Shown here piece after piece: positions 9,310 to 19,216 of a stretch of DNA of 64,000 nucleotides. Position numbers and translations under genes: made by a program. The DNA is taken from the NCBI GenBank assembly GCA_963575745.1, contig CAUYUJ010001448.1:64001-128000 (forward strand), read 5' to 3'. Below the pieces are notes generated by a model. The model made no database searches, was not told the origin of the DNA, and saw only the letters and a list, made by a program, of their open reading frames with translations. Each line of letters starts with the position of its first letter. Position 1 is the stretch's first letter. The DNA comes from Prorocentrum cordatum (lineage: Eukaryota; Sar; Dinophyceae; Prorocentrales; Prorocentraceae).

Positions 9310-10595
9310 TCTTTATCCTGTGTGTTGTGCCCACAGTTGCTGACCATGTCACGGACAATGGCCTCATCTAAGGCGTCAGCGTCAGCATTGTGGCCAGCAG
9401 GGGTCGCCCCCAGCGGAGGGGCGATAGGTTGCTGAGCCGATGATGCTGAGGCAGACTGTGTCCGCGGCTGCGGAGCCGTGGCGTAGGCCTTCGCAGTTGG
9501 GGCGATCCCAGGAGGATCGGCCATCGTGTCCGTCCCTGTCTCCTGAGCCATTTGATCTTGTCGTGATTGTTGCTGAGAAATAGCGCAGATCTCGTATTTG
9601 CTCAATGGTGGTCTCGAAGCCAACGGCGGGTAGTCCCAGCAGGGGCCCTTCTCTGGCCACAACTGCTTGCCTGCTTCGCGGTAGCCTGTGATGCGGCGAA
9701 TGGCGAGGATTGCAGCAGCTGGAACCACGTCCTCAGTCATGATAGCGCCCTGTGCGCCGAGCCAAAATCTGCAACCAGATTTCACCGCAAATTCCATTTC
9801 AATCACGAGCTCCACCCCGTTCTTGCAGTGCTTGAACTTGTATGGTTGGACAGATGTGTGAGGATTCGGTTTGGAGATATGCACGTAGGTGCTTGAACTG
9901 TAGAATGCCTCCGAGCGTTGTGATCCTTTTTGCCGTCTGTCTCTCTGGGACTGATCGACGTAGCCAGGAATGATCCCTGTCTTGAGGATGCTTTTCCAGG
10001 CACGAAGTGTCGTGCCATGGTGGAGGTATTTGACGTCTGTCCATTGTAAGCTCTCCCAGCCATTATTCCATGGCCTGGAGAGTGTATTGACTGAGCTTTG
10101 TCCTCCAACGCATCGGATAGCAATGACGCTGCTCCAATCGAAGCAGCTGGGGTCACCCTCGGCAAGAACTGATTTGGCATACATCTCGATTCGGTTCTTC
10201 TCCGGGTTTATGTGTTTCTGGAACGCGCGGAGGATGAAGATCGGGTAGTAATCAGTCCAGCACTCGTATCCTGCTGACTCGCCGTCTTTGTGAAAGTGTG
10301 CCACGGCCGCCTCAGTAGACGGTCCGTTGGATTGGCCACGACGCTCTGCGAATTTCCATTGAACCATGTTCTGGGAAGATTTCCAACGGCTGGGAATTGT
10401 CCAGGACTGCTGTGCCCTCATCGACCATATGTTGACCCGTCGGTCAGTAAGTTGGTCAATATGGAAAGGGTTGTTGCGGTTCGCATGGCGGAGCATGGTC
10501 GTGATATCCTTGCTCATATATGTAGGATCGCCAAGCCACTCGCGCGTAAGCAATTCGGGTCCGTACCGAATCTGGTCGTATGGCGGGAGTGACAT
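9108..10595 (-). CDS. RNA 2'-phosphotransferase (Tpt1/KptA)-like domain protein of the retrotransposon
   Basis: The family removes an internal 2'-phosphate from RNA using NAD+, giving ADP-ribose 1'',2''-cyclic phosphate; in fungi it finishes tRNA splicing. From the ATG at 10595 the ORF has the family's landmarks in order: SKDITTMLRH (residues 28-37; family SK.L...LRH), IRCVGGQSS (160-168; family IRA.QGHS), LHHGTTLRAWKSILKTGIIP (191-210; family HGT...W..I...G), STYVHIS (235-241; family R.HIHL), GVELVIEME, and GCRFWLGAQGAIMTED (274-289; family G..F..S.NGVILT.G). About 100 residues are inserted between the first two blocks, so it is longer than a minimal enzyme (~200 aa). A disordered Gln/Ala/Pro tail follows, and the frame probably shifts near 9310. 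It sits between unknown ORFs downstream of RNase H. Activity is inferred only; the His-to-Ser change in the GHS motif may matter. Confidence 0.7.
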   Translation of the reverse strand: MSLPPYDQIRYGPELLTREWLGDPTYMSKDITTMLRHANRNNPFHIDQLTDRRVNIWSMRAQQSWTIPSRWKSSQNMVQWKFAERRGQSNGPSTEAAVAHFHKDGESAGYECWTDYYPIFILRAFQKHINPEKNRIEMYAKSVLAEGDPSCFDWSSVIAIRCVGGQSSVNTLSRPWNNGWESLQWTDVKYLHHGTTLRAWKSILKTGIIPGYVDQSQRDRRQKGSQRSEAFYSSSTYVHISKPNPHTSVQPYKFKHCKNGVELVIEMEFAVKSGCRFWLGAQGAIMTEDVVPAAAILAIRRITGYREAGKQLWPEKGPCWDYPPLASRPPLSKYEICAISQQQSRQDQMAQETGTDTMADPPGIAPTAKAYATAPQPRTQSASASSAQQPIAPPLGATPAGHNADADALDEAIVRDMVSNCGHNTQDKEWLIAMSRCRKALRPITANISQKIGIDGRSSMTSAWGTSLSSNIGDQSIATTMIITTPRATTTRELV

Positions 10596-10622
10596 CCACT
10601 TCCATTCTGGGAAACAGCCGGA

Positions 10623-10910
10623 TTAGGCAATGTCGGGCGCGTGGGTAATCACGCAGTCGTCGTAAGCCAATTGACATGCCCAGTCGTCGTTCAGCATGCA
10701 GTCCATGCCATTTGGTGCGTGTGTGCCCCTCAACGGAGGCGGTACGTATGGATGATCATCCGCATGACCAGCCTGAAGCTTGTACTCACGAGGAGTGCAT
10801 GCATTGTCGAATGTAGGTATTTGGCTTGTGTCCTCATAGTAATCGCTCGCAGCAGTCTTGCCACGATAGTATATACACAGTATCCAAGTGCTGACCAGGC
10901 GTAGGCGCAT
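10623..10910 (-). CDS. Short accessory ORF before the phosphotransferase ORF
   Basis: About 95 residues. The credible part is ASDYYEDTSQIPTFDNACTP followed by HADDHPYVPPPLRGTHAPNG and MLNDDWACQLAYDDCVITHA. It ends 28 bases before the phosphotransferase ATG. It could be an independent small ORF or the end of the ORF at 10972-14053. Function unknown. Confidence 0.35.
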   Translation of the reverse strand: MRLRLVSTWILCIYYRGKTAASDYYEDTSQIPTFDNACTPREYKLQAGHADDHPYVPPPLRGTHAPNGMDCMLNDDWACQLAYDDCVITHAPDIA

Positions 10911-10971
10911 TGTCAGCAGGAATTACTTCCAGCTCCGCGGCCATGTCAGCGTCCTCGTCCGAGGCAATGTG

Positions 10972-12300
10972 CTAACCCATATGCGGGGGCGCGGCTGGCA
11001 TGGCGGTCAGGAGCGGACCTGGTGGCAGGGGCTGTCTGTCCTCACTGAGCGGCTGTGTCGCAGATGTCGCAGAGCCTGCATCGGGTGGCGCTGCGGCGGG
11101 CCCTGCGGCCGGCTCTGGCACTTCGGCCGGGAGCCCCATGGCGATGCGATCCAAGGCATTCTGTGTGTAGAAACCTTTGCATGCCATAATCGCATCTGCG
11201 TTGTCAATACGAGGACAGACACGATGAGAGTTCACTACGTTGCGCTCTGCAACGAGACGTGACTTAGTCGCGTCGCCTTCGCCAGCAATCTCGTTGATCT
11301 GGAGCAAGAACTGCTCGTAGACAACCCATGTGAGAGCATGCGCATCTTTGGTTTCCTTCACTATTGTAGAGTGAAGGAGCTCCTTTTTCTCGCCTGACTC
11401 GCAAGATGCCCACACGCCCGGGTAATCATCGATCAGGAGAAGAAGCTGGTTGAATAGCTCCTCGTATGCCCCACAATATGGATCATCATCCTGGCTGGGT
11501 TGCGCTGGATCCGCTGCTGGTGGCTCGTTTGTGAGGCCAGGGATAGGCATATATGGATCGCTTGTTGCCAGCGGCATAGATTTCGGTAACGTGCCACTGG
11601 CGCAGGAAGCCATCCATGCACAATGAGCCATTTCCCTTGCGGTCTGAGTCATCAGCGTCGTGAGACTGAGATGCCTCTTCCATTCGGTAGTCATCTTCTC
11701 GCGGAAGTGAAGAGCATCCATGATCTCTTTAGCCTGTGTGTGGGCTTGCGATTCTGCGACGGCTGTCAGGAGTGGAGGTCGAAATGGATACGGCTGCGAT
11801 GGTAATGACTGGATCAGCGCACAGAAGTTGCGATAGCATACCGCATCGCAGAACTGAGTCGTCATCAATGCCAGATTGTGGTTGTTCTGCTTTGCATGCC
11901 AGGCCGTGGGCGTGGCTCTGTCGTACGACTCGACCCAGTGGTCGGAAGGAAGTACCGCAATACCACGACATTGCATCGCTCTGGTCAGGTCGCTCGTGTG
12001 ATGGTCGAAGGTAGGATGTACGCCCCATTGCGCTGCTTTGCCTGGCCCCATGACGGTGGGACAACGGAAGTATTGCATCACGTCGATGAAGCGTGACAAG
12101 TCCACCTTCACGTGTGCCGGCATAAGCTTCGGGACGCCGTCCTGGCGCTCCATCTTGATGAGTTCACGTACGTTCGTGTGAGCACGATCCTGGTGACGTT
12201 GTGTATCCAAGCATTGCTGACCGTGGCTAGCGCGAGCAATGTCGTTTGCGCTCCAGACCACAACGGCATTGAGGCCCCTGCTGTAGTGTCGCTGTTTCAC
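10972..12300 (-). CDS. Second half of the long accessory ORF, unknown function
   Basis: This frame is reached from the 12227-14053 frame by one base shift: WGYWENDF runs on into FPAYVKQRHYSRGLNAVVVW. It holds about 440 residues, with predicted helices (EELFNQLLLLIDDYPGVWAS, ALTWVVYEQFLLQINEIAGE) and a Pro/Ala-rich C-terminus ending at 10972. I see no signal peptide, membrane segment or known catalytic motif. Together with the first half it would be a protein of about 1,030 residues placed directly after pol. Confidence 0.5.
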   Translation of the reverse strand: MKQRHYSRGLNAVVVWSANDIARASHGQQCLDTQRHQDRAHTNVRELIKMERQDGVPKLMPAHVKVDLSRFIDVMQYFRCPTVMGPGKAAQWGVHPTFDHHTSDLTRAMQCRGIAVLPSDHWVESYDRATPTAWHAKQNNHNLALMTTQFCDAVCYRNFCALIQSLPSQPYPFRPPLLTAVAESQAHTQAKEIMDALHFREKMTTEWKRHLSLTTLMTQTAREMAHCAWMASCASGTLPKSMPLATSDPYMPIPGLTNEPPAADPAQPSQDDDPYCGAYEELFNQLLLLIDDYPGVWASCESGEKKELLHSTIVKETKDAHALTWVVYEQFLLQINEIAGEGDATKSRLVAERNVVNSHRVCPRIDNADAIMACKGFYTQNALDRIAMGLPAEVPEPAAGPAAAPPDAGSATSATQPLSEDRQPLPPGPLLTAMPAAPPHMG

Positions 12301-14053
12301 GTATGCAGGGAAGGAAGTCGTTTTCCCAATAACCCCATATGATCTCGTTCAGCTTACGCCATTCTGCCATCGAATGATTGTCGCTCATCATTAATAGGGC
12401 TCTGGCCTTGCGGATCATGAGGATCATGTTGCGCTGCTCAAGCGTGGTCTCGTATTGGGATTGTAGGATAGCTGCGATACTGTTGTCCTGTGCCCTGGCG
12501 GGCTGCTCGCGGAGCTTTGCCATATCGCAGCGGGTGTCGCCACCAGCCTCTGGCAATAAAATACGATCCTGACCAATTGGAGTGTCGTTCTGTTTGAAGA
12601 ATTCTTTGTAATTCCCGTACGAGAGCGCCCGCATCATGATGTCGTCGCGGATAAATGTTGACAGGTGCTCGAGGGTGGCGCCGCCCATGTACTCTGCTCT
12701 ATTGAGGCATGGCATGAAGAACGGCACGAGACCGACATTGGATGCTTTGGCGAGTGCGTCTCGCTGCTGTGGACTGTTGAGCTCGTCGATGCCGTACCCT
12801 GGAAACTTCTTGTGTGGGGCGGCTTTGGAGCCTTTCTTGTGCATGGTCCACGTAGAGTCCGTGTACAACCTTGTCCATTTGTATGCGTGTCCCGAAGGAC
12901 CGAAGGCATGGTGGAGGAACATGCCCAAGTCCTCCTGTATTATGCCATGCCATCCGCTTTCTGACAGAAGAGCGGAAACCATTCGACCACCACAGAACGC
13001 ACTGTACTTCGCCTGTGCTAACTCGAGCGGATCCATGGCTGATCCTGGAGTAATACCAGGGTCTTCCACGGTAGGCTCCTCTCCTGGAAGCACAGATGCC
13101 TCCTCATATGGCTGCCAGTGCTGATCGCCATACTCTGGAAGGGTGATCCAGCCGTCAGGGTGGTCAGATGGTGCTGCCACCGTCTTGGGGCTCGAGCCGA
13201 TTCCTCCAAACCCTCCGCGTGTGGTCTGCCACGTGCTGAACTTGCGGCGGAAGCGATTGGTTTGATGGAGGTCGGAGAATGCCCGCATTTCGGTTACGAG
13301 ATGGTCCTCGATGATGTGGCCGAGGTGCCCCGCCGCGTCGGGTGTCCTGGCCAGACCAGGTGGGCGCACTGGAAGTTTGATCCTGGCACGATCAAGATTC
13401 GGAGCATAGCATGGGGTGGACAAACCGTCGCAGTAAATGTCAGGAGGCAGAGAAAGGCCCGCCTTGTACAGCTGATTCGTATCCTGGACTGCGTCCAGGG
13501 AATATTGCCCCAGCAATGCACTGCCCACTTTCGACCAGTCGTTGTGTATCATCATCCATTCTGCTGTCAACACTCGCGTCGCAAGTTCCATTGGGGGACA
13601 CTTGCGGCCTGACCCAGGAATCGTAGCATTCAAGAGATCATGTAAACCACGAATGTTTTCCTGGACCGATGTGTTGCGCGTGAAGAGGCTGGAGATCATG
13701 CACATGGCCTTCATGAGCGACATCCACGGTGTGGCCGTGGTCGTGCTGTAGTCGTAGTGGGCGTTGCCGCCGACCCCGCCCGTAGCTTTGCCGATGCGCC
13801 CCGTCACGTCCATGGACGCGGCACGGGTGACCTCGACAAGAGCGGACTCGTCCGGCGCGCGGAGATCGTACTCTGCGCTGTGGTCCAGGCGCAGGTGGCG
13901 CACGTAGATGAAACCATCTTCGTCTCCACGAGGGCGGCCCGTCTGACCTCGGAACGTGAAGCCAATGCGGTCGTCGTCGTTGGCCTCCGGGTCGTAGCTG
14001 GCGTCGAAGCCGACGGCCCAGCCCGCGAGGTGGAGAGGCGAGGCCTGGTCCAT
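12227..14053 (-). CDS. First half of the long accessory ORF after RNase H, unknown function
   Basis: The ATG at 14053 (MDQASPLHLAGWAVGFDASY) is preferred over earlier in-frame starts, because the upstream residues are Arg/Ser-rich noise overlapping the RNase H end. The frame stays open for about 600 residues and is well mixed in composition, with motifs such as DEDGFIYVRHLRLDHSAEY, VLTAEWMMIHNDWSKVGSAL and WHGIIQEDLGMFLHHAFG. Long helices occur near the end (MILMIRKARALLMMSDNHSM). I match no family. It is not an envelope-type protein: there is no signal peptide and no anchor. The frame then slips into 10972-12300. Confidence 0.55.
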   Translation of the reverse strand: MDQASPLHLAGWAVGFDASYDPEANDDDRIGFTFRGQTGRPRGDEDGFIYVRHLRLDHSAEYDLRAPDESALVEVTRAASMDVTGRIGKATGGVGGNAHYDYSTTTATPWMSLMKAMCMISSLFTRNTSVQENIRGLHDLLNATIPGSGRKCPPMELATRVLTAEWMMIHNDWSKVGSALLGQYSLDAVQDTNQLYKAGLSLPPDIYCDGLSTPCYAPNLDRARIKLPVRPPGLARTPDAAGHLGHIIEDHLVTEMRAFSDLHQTNRFRRKFSTWQTTRGGFGGIGSSPKTVAAPSDHPDGWITLPEYGDQHWQPYEEASVLPGEEPTVEDPGITPGSAMDPLELAQAKYSAFCGGRMVSALLSESGWHGIIQEDLGMFLHHAFGPSGHAYKWTRLYTDSTWTMHKKGSKAAPHKKFPGYGIDELNSPQQRDALAKASNVGLVPFFMPCLNRAEYMGGATLEHLSTFIRDDIMMRALSYGNYKEFFKQNDTPIGQDRILLPEAGGDTRCDMAKLREQPARAQDNSIAAILQSQYETTLEQRNMILMIRKARALLMMSDNHSMAEWRKLNEIIWGYWENDFLPCIRETATLQQGPQCRCGLERKRHCSR

Positions 14054-14231
14054 CTCTGGAACGGGGGGATCGGGGGTAGAGCCGATCTCTCGTGAGTGAG
14101 TCTCGCGCACAGCGAGCAAGATGCTGGTGAGCTTCGTCGCTCGAGTGGAAAAACAGCTGCGGCGGGGTCGTGTCAGAAGTGTCCTAGACCTGTCTGTACT
14201 GTGAGATGGCGATGAGGGATGACGAGAGCGT

Positions 14232-15823
14232 CTACCATGTGGTGAGCGAGCCCTTGCGCGGGGTTGGCGAGAATCGCTGGCCGCAGCAGGAACACCAATA
14301 TGGTATGAACACATGTATCCGCATGCTGTCCCTGTCTCCCCCATTTTTCTTTTTGTCGGTAAGTAATATCTCGCACGTGTGCGGACATCCACCCAGTTTC
14401 GGAGGCTCGGCGATATGAGGTACAACATCGGGCCTCCAGGGCACTCGTAACGGCCTCCAAGTTTTCTTCGGAGCACACTGCATAGGGGTAACGGGGAAGA
14501 TGGGCGAGAGTTCCAATACATCCCTCCAGAGAACTGCTTTCTTCGGCTCAAAATGTTTAGTCATCATATCTGCAATTTGTTCTTTTGTGCCTACATACTT
14601 GCGCTCAATGTGCTCGAATTGGCATGTCTCACAGTCCAAATAATACGGTGAGTACGATGAAGATGGATCACGGCCTGATTGTCCTCTAGGACGATGAGAT
14701 TCACTTTGGGAGAGCTGCTCTCCTGAGCAGGCTCTGGGTCCACGTGTAGCACCGTACCCTCGTGGGATATCGTGCGCCTCTTTGGAGGCGTAGGTAGCTC
14801 CGTCTTCACCGGTAGCTGCCTACGGCTAGGAGAAGATCCCCGTGTAGGGGATGCCTTGCGAGGCGATGGCTTGCGCCTCTTCTTTTTGGCGGCCAGAGTC
14901 GGACATATCGCCGTAGCGGCGCGCCCCAGGCAGCCCAGGCATGTCACCGTCTCTTTGCAGGTGCCGGCAACCTCCACCACAGCCTCCCAGAATGAGAGTA
15001 GTGGTAGTCCCTCCAGTCGTAGCGCCGAGTCAAGAGCAACGATCTCGGACTCTGTGGATGAGTGCGAAACGACATTCTGTTTCTTGCACACGGCATTGAC
15101 GGGGAAGAACGTCTTGAGCCCAACCAGCGCCGCGAACACGCCAGTAGTGGACTTGGAGGAGGTAATGCAATCGGCAAACGAGGCGTCAGTGAAGAGCATG
15201 ATGGATAGCTTATCCGAAGCATCGCCAATCCATCCATGTAAACGATGGGTACGCGCAGTTTTGATGTAGCATATCAGCCGATGAAGGCGTTTGTCGCACG
15301 TGGTATTCCATTTGGTAATCTCTCTGGCTAGCATGCACACTGGATGCAAAATATCGAAACGACAACAGCGTGCCATATAGAGAATCTTCATCAGTACACT
15401 CGCCGCGTCCTGGCCGAGGATACCCTCGTCGGAGTAATCGGACTCGGTAAGGGATGTGTCCTCAATGCCAGGAGTCTCTGCGTCGGGTAGATCATCGTAT
15501 GTGACTGTCGTGGATTGTGTCGCAGTAGAGGGTCTGTCGGCCGACCCAGCTGGGCTGGATGATCGTGACCACACGTTGAGCGCACTAGTGGGTCTCACGA
15601 CCGACCCGGAGGATTTAGGCGATGGGGATCGCGAAACCCTCGGGGAGTCTGACCGTTTACGACGTGACCCTGGCCCTTGGGTACGCTTGGAGGCGCACTC
15701 CAGGTAGCGTTCTATACATTGACCGGTGAAGCCAGGCATGTCATGTCGTATTCCACGAACTTGTTCAGCTGTAAGATAATCTTTGTCATTGTGGGTAAGC
15801 AACATAGGTCGAATTGTATACAT
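14232..15823 (-). CDS. pol: Copia-type RNase H domain (end of pol)
   Basis: RNase H degrades the RNA strand of the RNA-DNA hybrid during reverse transcription. The main frame (14591-15823) carries LFTDASFAD (Asp ~213) and SHSSTESEIVALDSA (Glu ~258), then LIVLEDNQAV with the third acidic residue. Between the RT end and RNase H is a Ser/Arg/Pro-rich linker. A frameshift near 14630 moves to the frame ending at 14232, which has FEHIERKYVGTKEQIADMMT, the usual copia C-terminus. A Lys/Pro/Ser-rich insertion (residues ~300-360) separates the second and third acidic motifs. Confidence 0.8.
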
Positions 15824-15880
15824 TCTTTTGTCGAAGACGTTTTGGGGAACGTCGTAAGCCTGTTGTCCACAGCCAAGGTA

Positions 15881-17420
15881 TTAAGAGTCCGGAGTAGGCG
15901 GGTCCAAATCAATGCCGCTTTTGCGGATCAGATCCCAGCCAGCATGTAAGTTGGTGGCTGGCCCTGCAACTTCGAAGTCGTCCACGTATACTGAAAATAT
16001 AAATCCCAGTTTGTTGTGTCTCCACGCACATTCCCAGCCTGGTATACGTTCAAATCCAACACTGTCCAGACACGTGCGACATTTTCGTTCCCAAAACACA
16101 CCTGCGAGAGGGTGTCCGTATAGTGCCAATCGTAGTCGGCACACGGGATTCCTGTATTTAGACAAGGATGCAGGTTGACGCCACTTAGGTAGAGTAATCC
16201 AAGTATCGACTGGGTCGATTCGTCCGTCTCCGTATAATAAGGCTTGCGTGTATGCGCCAGGTGCATCGCTCTGCTCGCCTCCATAATTTGGTAATAACGC
16301 GGTAGCGTCACAGAGCTTGGAAGCTTCAATCTGCGACGCACTGGATGCGGCGTCGCGCAAGATGGCGGCCAAGCCAGTTTCGTCTGTGCCAGTATTGCCC
16401 TGAACCACCACGCGGCCCTTGAACTTACGTAGTTTTGGAAGAAGTTCTTCATGTTTCACGGAAGATAGCTCCAACATGTTGAAGAAGTGAACCTTCTTCC
16501 CTGTACGAATCGCTTCTGATTCAATATCATCCTTTTCAGCAACAGTCTCAATCATCCATGTTTGCTTCTTTCCAAGGCGCTCGTATTCTTTGCGTGGGGC
16601 TTCCTGTGCGCGTGGCTCTGCGGCGACTTCTCGCTCGTTCAAATTTCTGGTAACAAAGGCCGGGCGTGTCCATGGTGAGTCAGGAATCTTCTCTCTGTGT
16701 GCCGGTGTGTAGGTGGGGCCACGTGGCATAGTGGGCACTGCTACCGACGGGGTGAACTTGCGGGTGAGCGGGTTCACGGTCCCGAAGTCGTTCCCCTCAC
16801 TGTCAATAAGTGCCAGAGTACGTGCGACTCCAGCAGGCTGTGGTGAGGGTTGGCGGTAGTACAATACGGTAGTAATGTCACGTGGTCCACCAGGTAGCTT
16901 GGCATACATAATCTCCTTATTGGTCACGCCCTTGACGTCCTCGTCACGAATGACAGCTCCGCTGTCCATATCGTAGGTAATGCGGCGTTCCACGGTATTC
17001 CACGTAGGTCCACCAGCCGTAGTAGTGCGGAAATTTTGGCTTGTTTGTCCTGTCGCTCCACACTCGAAGTGCAGCTCGTTCACGAGTCTCGCGAGCTTGT
17101 TTGATGTCTTCTGAGTACTCAATCTCCTTCTTCTGTTGTCCTCGAGACAAAGTCTTCCAATGTTCGGGGAGAGTGTGGTCTGGACGCGTAGTAGTCTGTG
17201 CGCGTGTCTCACGGCCGCGGACCACCATTTTGCCGTCCGGCAACGTCTTGGGGAGCTCATAGAACGGAACTAAGCCGGTCCAAGGCTCGCTAAGTTCTCG
17301 GTGGTCTGCTGCGCTAGCACCATCCCAAACGTCACGGAAGACACCTTCTCCCTCGAAGGTAGAAGTCGTCTCAAAGTCTCGCGTCACATCGAGCTGATCA
17401 ACTGGTACAGGTATGTTCAT
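15881..17420 (-). CDS. pol: Copia-type reverse transcriptase
   Basis: It synthesises element DNA from its RNA. The frame 15881-17260 carries SDAPGAYTQALL, the place of the first catalytic Asp in copia RT; LRLALYGHPLAGVFWERKC; and FSVYVDDFEVAG, the YVDD catalytic pair (plus-strand position about 15970-15985). The connecting region toward integrase is at 16944-17420 in another frame. A further slip near 15880 leads into RNase H. Motifs are well kept, but the reading frame is broken at both ends. Confidence 0.85.
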
Positions 17421-17483
17421 AACGTCGTCTGTTGGTATGAATAACTTCCTACGCAGAGTACGGATGTGTCGGATGATGCAGTA

Positions 17484-17921
17484 TCACCGCTGTTCCCAGC
17501 AGTCGGGCTCCGGTGCTGGTGCAGCAACCTCTGGAGCCGATGGGTGAGTATCAGCGCTATTGTCGTCCATCGTCATCATTGATGGATCATCCCACTCCTT
17601 AGGGTAGGCAAACGGAAGGTCCGGCATAGGTTTGTCGTCCAAAGGACGAGAAGTAGCTGCCTTGACCTCGTCATGAGCCTCTGGGTTGTGATGTCGTAGG
17701 GTACCGTCCTTCACGGGGAAGGTGAACTTGCCGTCGGGGAAAATAATAACCTTGACTCTGTGTGCGTGGCACAGGTCGCCGTCTGGGTTCCTGGCGCATG
17801 TAGCTGAATCCAAGACGAGATAATCACCAGAGTAAATAGTAACCCATGAACAACCCCTCCCGAGCATTCGCTTTGAACTTTGCGGTCTCATTGTTAATCT
17901 CGGGAATTGAGGCATTCCCAA
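17484..17921 (-). CDS. pol: Integrase C-terminus and linker to reverse transcriptase
   Basis: This frame continues from ESFGNASIPEINNETAKFKA and GLFMGYYL (in the 17824-18573 frame), the copia integrase C-terminal motif with FG and GY. It then runs through SGDYLVLDSATCARNPDGDL and VKVIIFPDGKFTFPVKDG to a stop at 17484. Two frame slips within about 150 bp show local decay. Confidence 0.55.
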   Translation of the reverse strand: MGMPQFPRLTMRPQSSKRMLGRGCSWVTIYSGDYLVLDSATCARNPDGDLCHAHRVKVIIFPDGKFTFPVKDGTLRHHNPEAHDEVKAATSRPLDDKPMPDLPFAYPKEWDDPSMMTMDDNSADTHPSAPEVAAPAPEPDCWEQR

Positions 17922-19201
17922 AAGATTCGAGCACCAAATGGTATGTAGTACCCGGGAAAACTCTCACAAAAACGTATTTCATGAGCTGTCTTGTCAATAT
18001 GCTCATCGCTAAGAGCGGCAACGCCCGTGGATGGATGCACAAAGTTGTGTCCACTGCAAAAGGCTTGCGTGGCCTCTTTCCACCACTCGTGTCCCAGACC
18101 AGACATATGCAACACAGCTCTCGTACCGAGGATGACGATCTTGACAATGCGCTCAATGAATCCATTTGCTTGTGGACGATGAGGGGCACTAGTGTCATGT
18201 ATCCATCCCAGTTGGCGGCGTGCCTTCTGAAGCTCTCCAGAATTATCCGTATATACGTGCTTCGCCTCATCGTTTGCGGCGATGAACTGCTGGAATGATG
18301 CCTTCGTAGTAGCTGCGTCTGTATGAAATGCTGGGTACGCCATGAAGATGCCGGTGTATCTATCCAGTGCGACAAGTGCATACTTGTCACCGTGCTTGTC
18401 CGCGGCATCGTCTTTGACCAGGACGATATGGTCGGCAGTTGGAGCCTCCCCGAATTTCTTCGGGACGAAAGCCTCGTAGGCTGTGTCCTCATCAGTGGGG
18501 GCTGCCGGTGGATGTCGTTTGTGCTGTCGTCTGCACGGGGCGATCTGCGCCATGGTGCGAGAGCAAATCTCACAGTCTGGATGTTTTGGACTGTGGGTCA
18601 TGTAATGCATAGGGTCGATTGGCTCCTTCTGTCGGTTTGGAAGAACACGACCACCATCATAGTGCATCTGGGGAAGCGTCTCCACCAGCAGATCATCGAG
18701 GGAGGTCGACGTGATGTCGGTATCTGCTTGAGCTGTACCTGGGGTGCCCCCGCAGGTCTTGGTAGGCCCCCCGCATGTGGGAGGAGAACACTGCTTCGGA
18801 GACGTAGGCGAGTCGCTGTGTGCATCCACGCTGGACTCGGCATTATCTGCGTCGGGAGGTTCTTCGACCGTAGGGGTCCGTGCTCCTCCTCCCTCACCGA
18901 CATGTTGTCTCTTGGGACAGGTCCCTCGGTGGGACCGCCGCTCATCTGTAGGTGGTGACTGCTCTGGAATCTTGCAACACCAGCATATGTCGTTGCAGCG
19001 CGCAGAAGAACGCTTGCGCTGACGACGTCTGGGTGCTGATGAAGTGCACAATCGTGGTGGTGGTATCTTCGCCAAATCGTCGAGGCGTAATTCTGGAACT
19101 CTGTTGTTGACGGGAACCTTATACCATTGGTCCCCCGGATCCTGCAGCATGTAGCCCAGATCTGGGTCCCAACGCTGCCGAAAGCCATCAACTTCAATCA
19201 A
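17894..19201 (-). CDS. pol: Copia-type integrase
   Basis: It inserts the element DNA into the genome. An HHCC zinc-binding module lies at about residues 199-213 (HYMTHSPKHPDCEICSRTM). The catalytic acidic triad follows as TADHIVL (Asp ~257), VYTDNSGE (Asp ~319) and ANGFIERIV (Glu ~350). The N-terminal ~190 residues are a low-complexity linker from the protease. The frame breaks near the C-terminus, where FCESFPG passes into another frame that carries the usual FG..GY end. Confidence 0.85.
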   Translation of the reverse strand: MIEVDGFRQRWDPDLGYMLQDPGDQWYKVPVNNRVPELRLDDLAKIPPPRLCTSSAPRRRQRKRSSARCNDICWCCKIPEQSPPTDERRSHRGTCPKRQHVGEGGGARTPTVEEPPDADNAESSVDAHSDSPTSPKQCSPPTCGGPTKTCGGTPGTAQADTDITSTSLDDLLVETLPQMHYDGGRVLPNRQKEPIDPMHYMTHSPKHPDCEICSRTMAQIAPCRRQHKRHPPAAPTDEDTAYEAFVPKKFGEAPTADHIVLVKDDAADKHGDKYALVALDRYTGIFMAYPAFHTDAATTKASFQQFIAANDEAKHVYTDNSGELQKARRQLGWIHDTSAPHRPQANGFIERIVKIVILGTRAVLHMSGLGHEWWKEATQAFCSGHNFVHPSTGVAALSDEHIDKTAHEIRFCESFPGYYIPFGARIFWECLNSRD

Positions 19202-19216
19202 TTGTCCAACTGATAC

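Noticed and set aside
12636-13124. Plus-strand ORFs inside the retrotransposon
   Set aside because: They are shadows of the minus-strand accessory ORF, with irregular composition and no motifs.
6323-14053. Envelope-like gene behind pol
   Set aside because: None of the ORFs shows a signal peptide, a fusion-type hydrophobic stretch or a C-terminal anchor.
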